DNA from: UBA2336 sp964538575
GTDB taxonomy: Bacteria; Bacteroidota; Bacteroidia; Cytophagales; Cyclobacteriaceae
Length of the DNA stretch: 5,900 nucleotides
Assembly (NCBI GenBank): GCA_964538575.1
Contig: CAZIGG010000162.1
Coordinates: 1-5,900, forward strand
Reading direction: 5' to 3'
This document shows positions 4,956 to 5,900 of this stretch, in pieces (position 1 is the stretch's first letter; every line of letters begins with the position of its first letter). The translations under genes and the position numbers were made by a program. A model generated the notes under the pieces. That model worked only from the letters and a program-made list of their open reading frames with translations, did not search any database and had not been told where the DNA came from.

Positions 4956-5900
4956 ATGAGTACAACAACTGTAGCAACACCTGAAAAACGCAGCAAGCCG
5001 ATCCTGAAGCAGGAAATTGCTTTCTTTATTGTACACCTGTTGCCGCTGGGCGCACTTTGGACGGGCGCAACCTGGTTCGACTGGGCCGTGTGTGCCTTTT
5101 TGTACGTGACCCGCATGCTTTGGGTAACGGGCGGCTATCACCGCTACTTCTCGCATAAGTCGTACCGCACATCGCGCTGGTTCCAGTTCGTGATTGCGTG
5201 GCTTGCACAATCCTCTGCACAAAAAGGTGCCTTGTGGTGGGCAGCACATCACCGTCATCATCACCGCCACAGCGATACGCCTGCCGATCCGCACTCGATG
5301 AAGATCTATGGTTTCTGGTATTCGCATGTGGGCTGGATCGTTGGGCCTGACTTTAAGAAAACCGATTTCAAAACGATCGGTGATTATGCAAAATATCCCG
5401 AGCTTGTATGGCTTAATAAATATCATTTGGTTCCGCCTGTTGTGCTCGCGCTTACGGTAATGGCGTTGGGCGGATGGGTGAATGGCGGCAGCGTGCTGGC
5501 GATGTTTACAAGTGCCGGCTTTTCAACGTTGTTCATAGGGTTCTTTTTAAGCACCGTGATTTTATATCACGGAACATTTTCGATCAACTCCATCATGCAC
5601 AAATTCGGCAACCAGCGTTACAAAACCGGTGACGAATCGCGCAACAGCATCTGGCTCGCGCTGTTAACGCTGGGTGAAGGCTGGCATAACAACCATCACT
5701 ACTATGAAACCAGCAGCCGCCAGGGATTCTTCTGGTGGGAAGTTGACTTCACATGGTACATGCTGCGCGGATTACAGGCAATCGGGTTGATCCACGACCT
5801 GAAGGGCGTGCCCGATCACATCAAGTTCTCGAAGGATAAGGAACACGCAAAAGAGCTTCGCAAGCAGTACGACAACTCACGGCCACCAGTGAAACCGGAA
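4956..5900 (+). CDS. Membrane di-iron fatty acyl (delta-9-type) desaturase, 3' open
   Basis: The frame runs 315 codons from ATG 4956 to the right edge with no stop, so the 3' end is missing, though most of a typical 310-340-residue protein is here. It shows the complete histidine set of acyl-CoA/acyl-lipid desaturases: HRYFSH (62-67), HRHHH (99-103) followed by SDTPADPH, NSIMH (211-215) and HNNHH (244-248). By analogy with mammalian stearoyl-CoA desaturase these supply the ligands of the two irons, including the asparagine at 211. Hydrophobic segments near 21-57, 72-90, 158-175 and 184-206 fit the four-helix membrane topology. The enzyme introduces a cis double bond into a saturated acyl chain using O2 and electrons from a ferredoxin- or cytochrome-type donor, adjusting membrane fluidity. 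Start 4956 has AGGA about 8 bases upstream; an in-frame ATG at 4941 would add five residues but has no such site. The double-bond position is inferred from family resemblance. Confidence 0.9.
   Translation, partial: MSTTTVATPEKRSKPILKQEIAFFIVHLLPLGALWTGATWFDWAVCAFLYVTRMLWVTGGYHRYFSHKSYRTSRWFQFVIAWLAQSSAQKGALWWAAHHRHHHRHSDTPADPHSMKIYGFWYSHVGWIVGPDFKKTDFKTIGDYAKYPELVWLNKYHLVPPVVLALTVMALGGWVNGGSVLAMFTSAGFSTLFIGFFLSTVILYHGTFSINSIMHKFGNQRYKTGDESRNSIWLALLTLGEGWHNNHHYYETSSRQGFFWWEVDFTWYMLRGLQAIGLIHDLKGVPDHIKFSKDKEHAKELRKQYDNSRPPVKPE

Noticed and set aside
4892..5426. Several overlapping open frames on the minus strand opposite the desaturase
   Set aside because: They lie antisense to a frame with all desaturase histidine motifs, have low-complexity arginine/cysteine-rich translations and no recognisable domain.

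Overview
This window appears to come from a Bacteroidota chromosome, probably of the Cytophagales/Chryseolinea type. That placement is an inference from the gene repertoire: a LytS-like kinase with a LytTR regulator, a secreted intradiol-dioxygenase-like protein, a solitary PhnD-type binding protein and an acyl-CoA desaturase. It also fits the weak or absent Shine-Dalgarno sequences in front of several genes. No database search was possible.

Layout from left to right. The 3' end of mutS (+, 3-122) enters from the left. Converging on it is a HigA-type antitoxin gene (-, 225-539). Directly upstream of higA is a short, frameshifted remnant of its toxin partner higB (-, 543 to about 644). The remnant abuts the end of a LytTR response regulator (-, 636-1343), which is translationally coupled (ATGA overlap) to its sensor kinase (-, 1340-2353). 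Across a 134-bp divergent intergenic region lies a secreted or lipid-anchored intradiol-dioxygenase-like protein with an extra C-terminal domain carrying a CPMC motif (+, 2488-3627). It converges on a periplasmic PhnD-like phosphate/phosphonate-binding protein (-, 3827-4735). A divergent 220-bp region then leads to a membrane di-iron fatty-acid desaturase (+, 4956 to the right edge), which is open at its 3' end.

The 100-N run (3707-3806) is very probably not missing DNA. The 55 bases before it are identical to the 55 bases after it, so two contig ends overlap. Removing the gap and one copy brings the two convergent stop codons to within about 45 bp, spanned by one perfect 14-bp hairpin that can end both transcripts.

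The genes do not form one pathway. The kinase/regulator pair is a clear two-gene signalling unit. The toxin-antitoxin locus is decayed to an apparently orphan antitoxin. The remaining genes are separately oriented and probably independently transcribed. I see no phage, insertion sequence, CRISPR array, tRNA or rRNA, and no convincing new multigene system. The points most worth a second look are the broken higB beside an intact higA, the dioxygenase-CxxC fusion, and the inverted repeats at 160-249 and 4897-4936.
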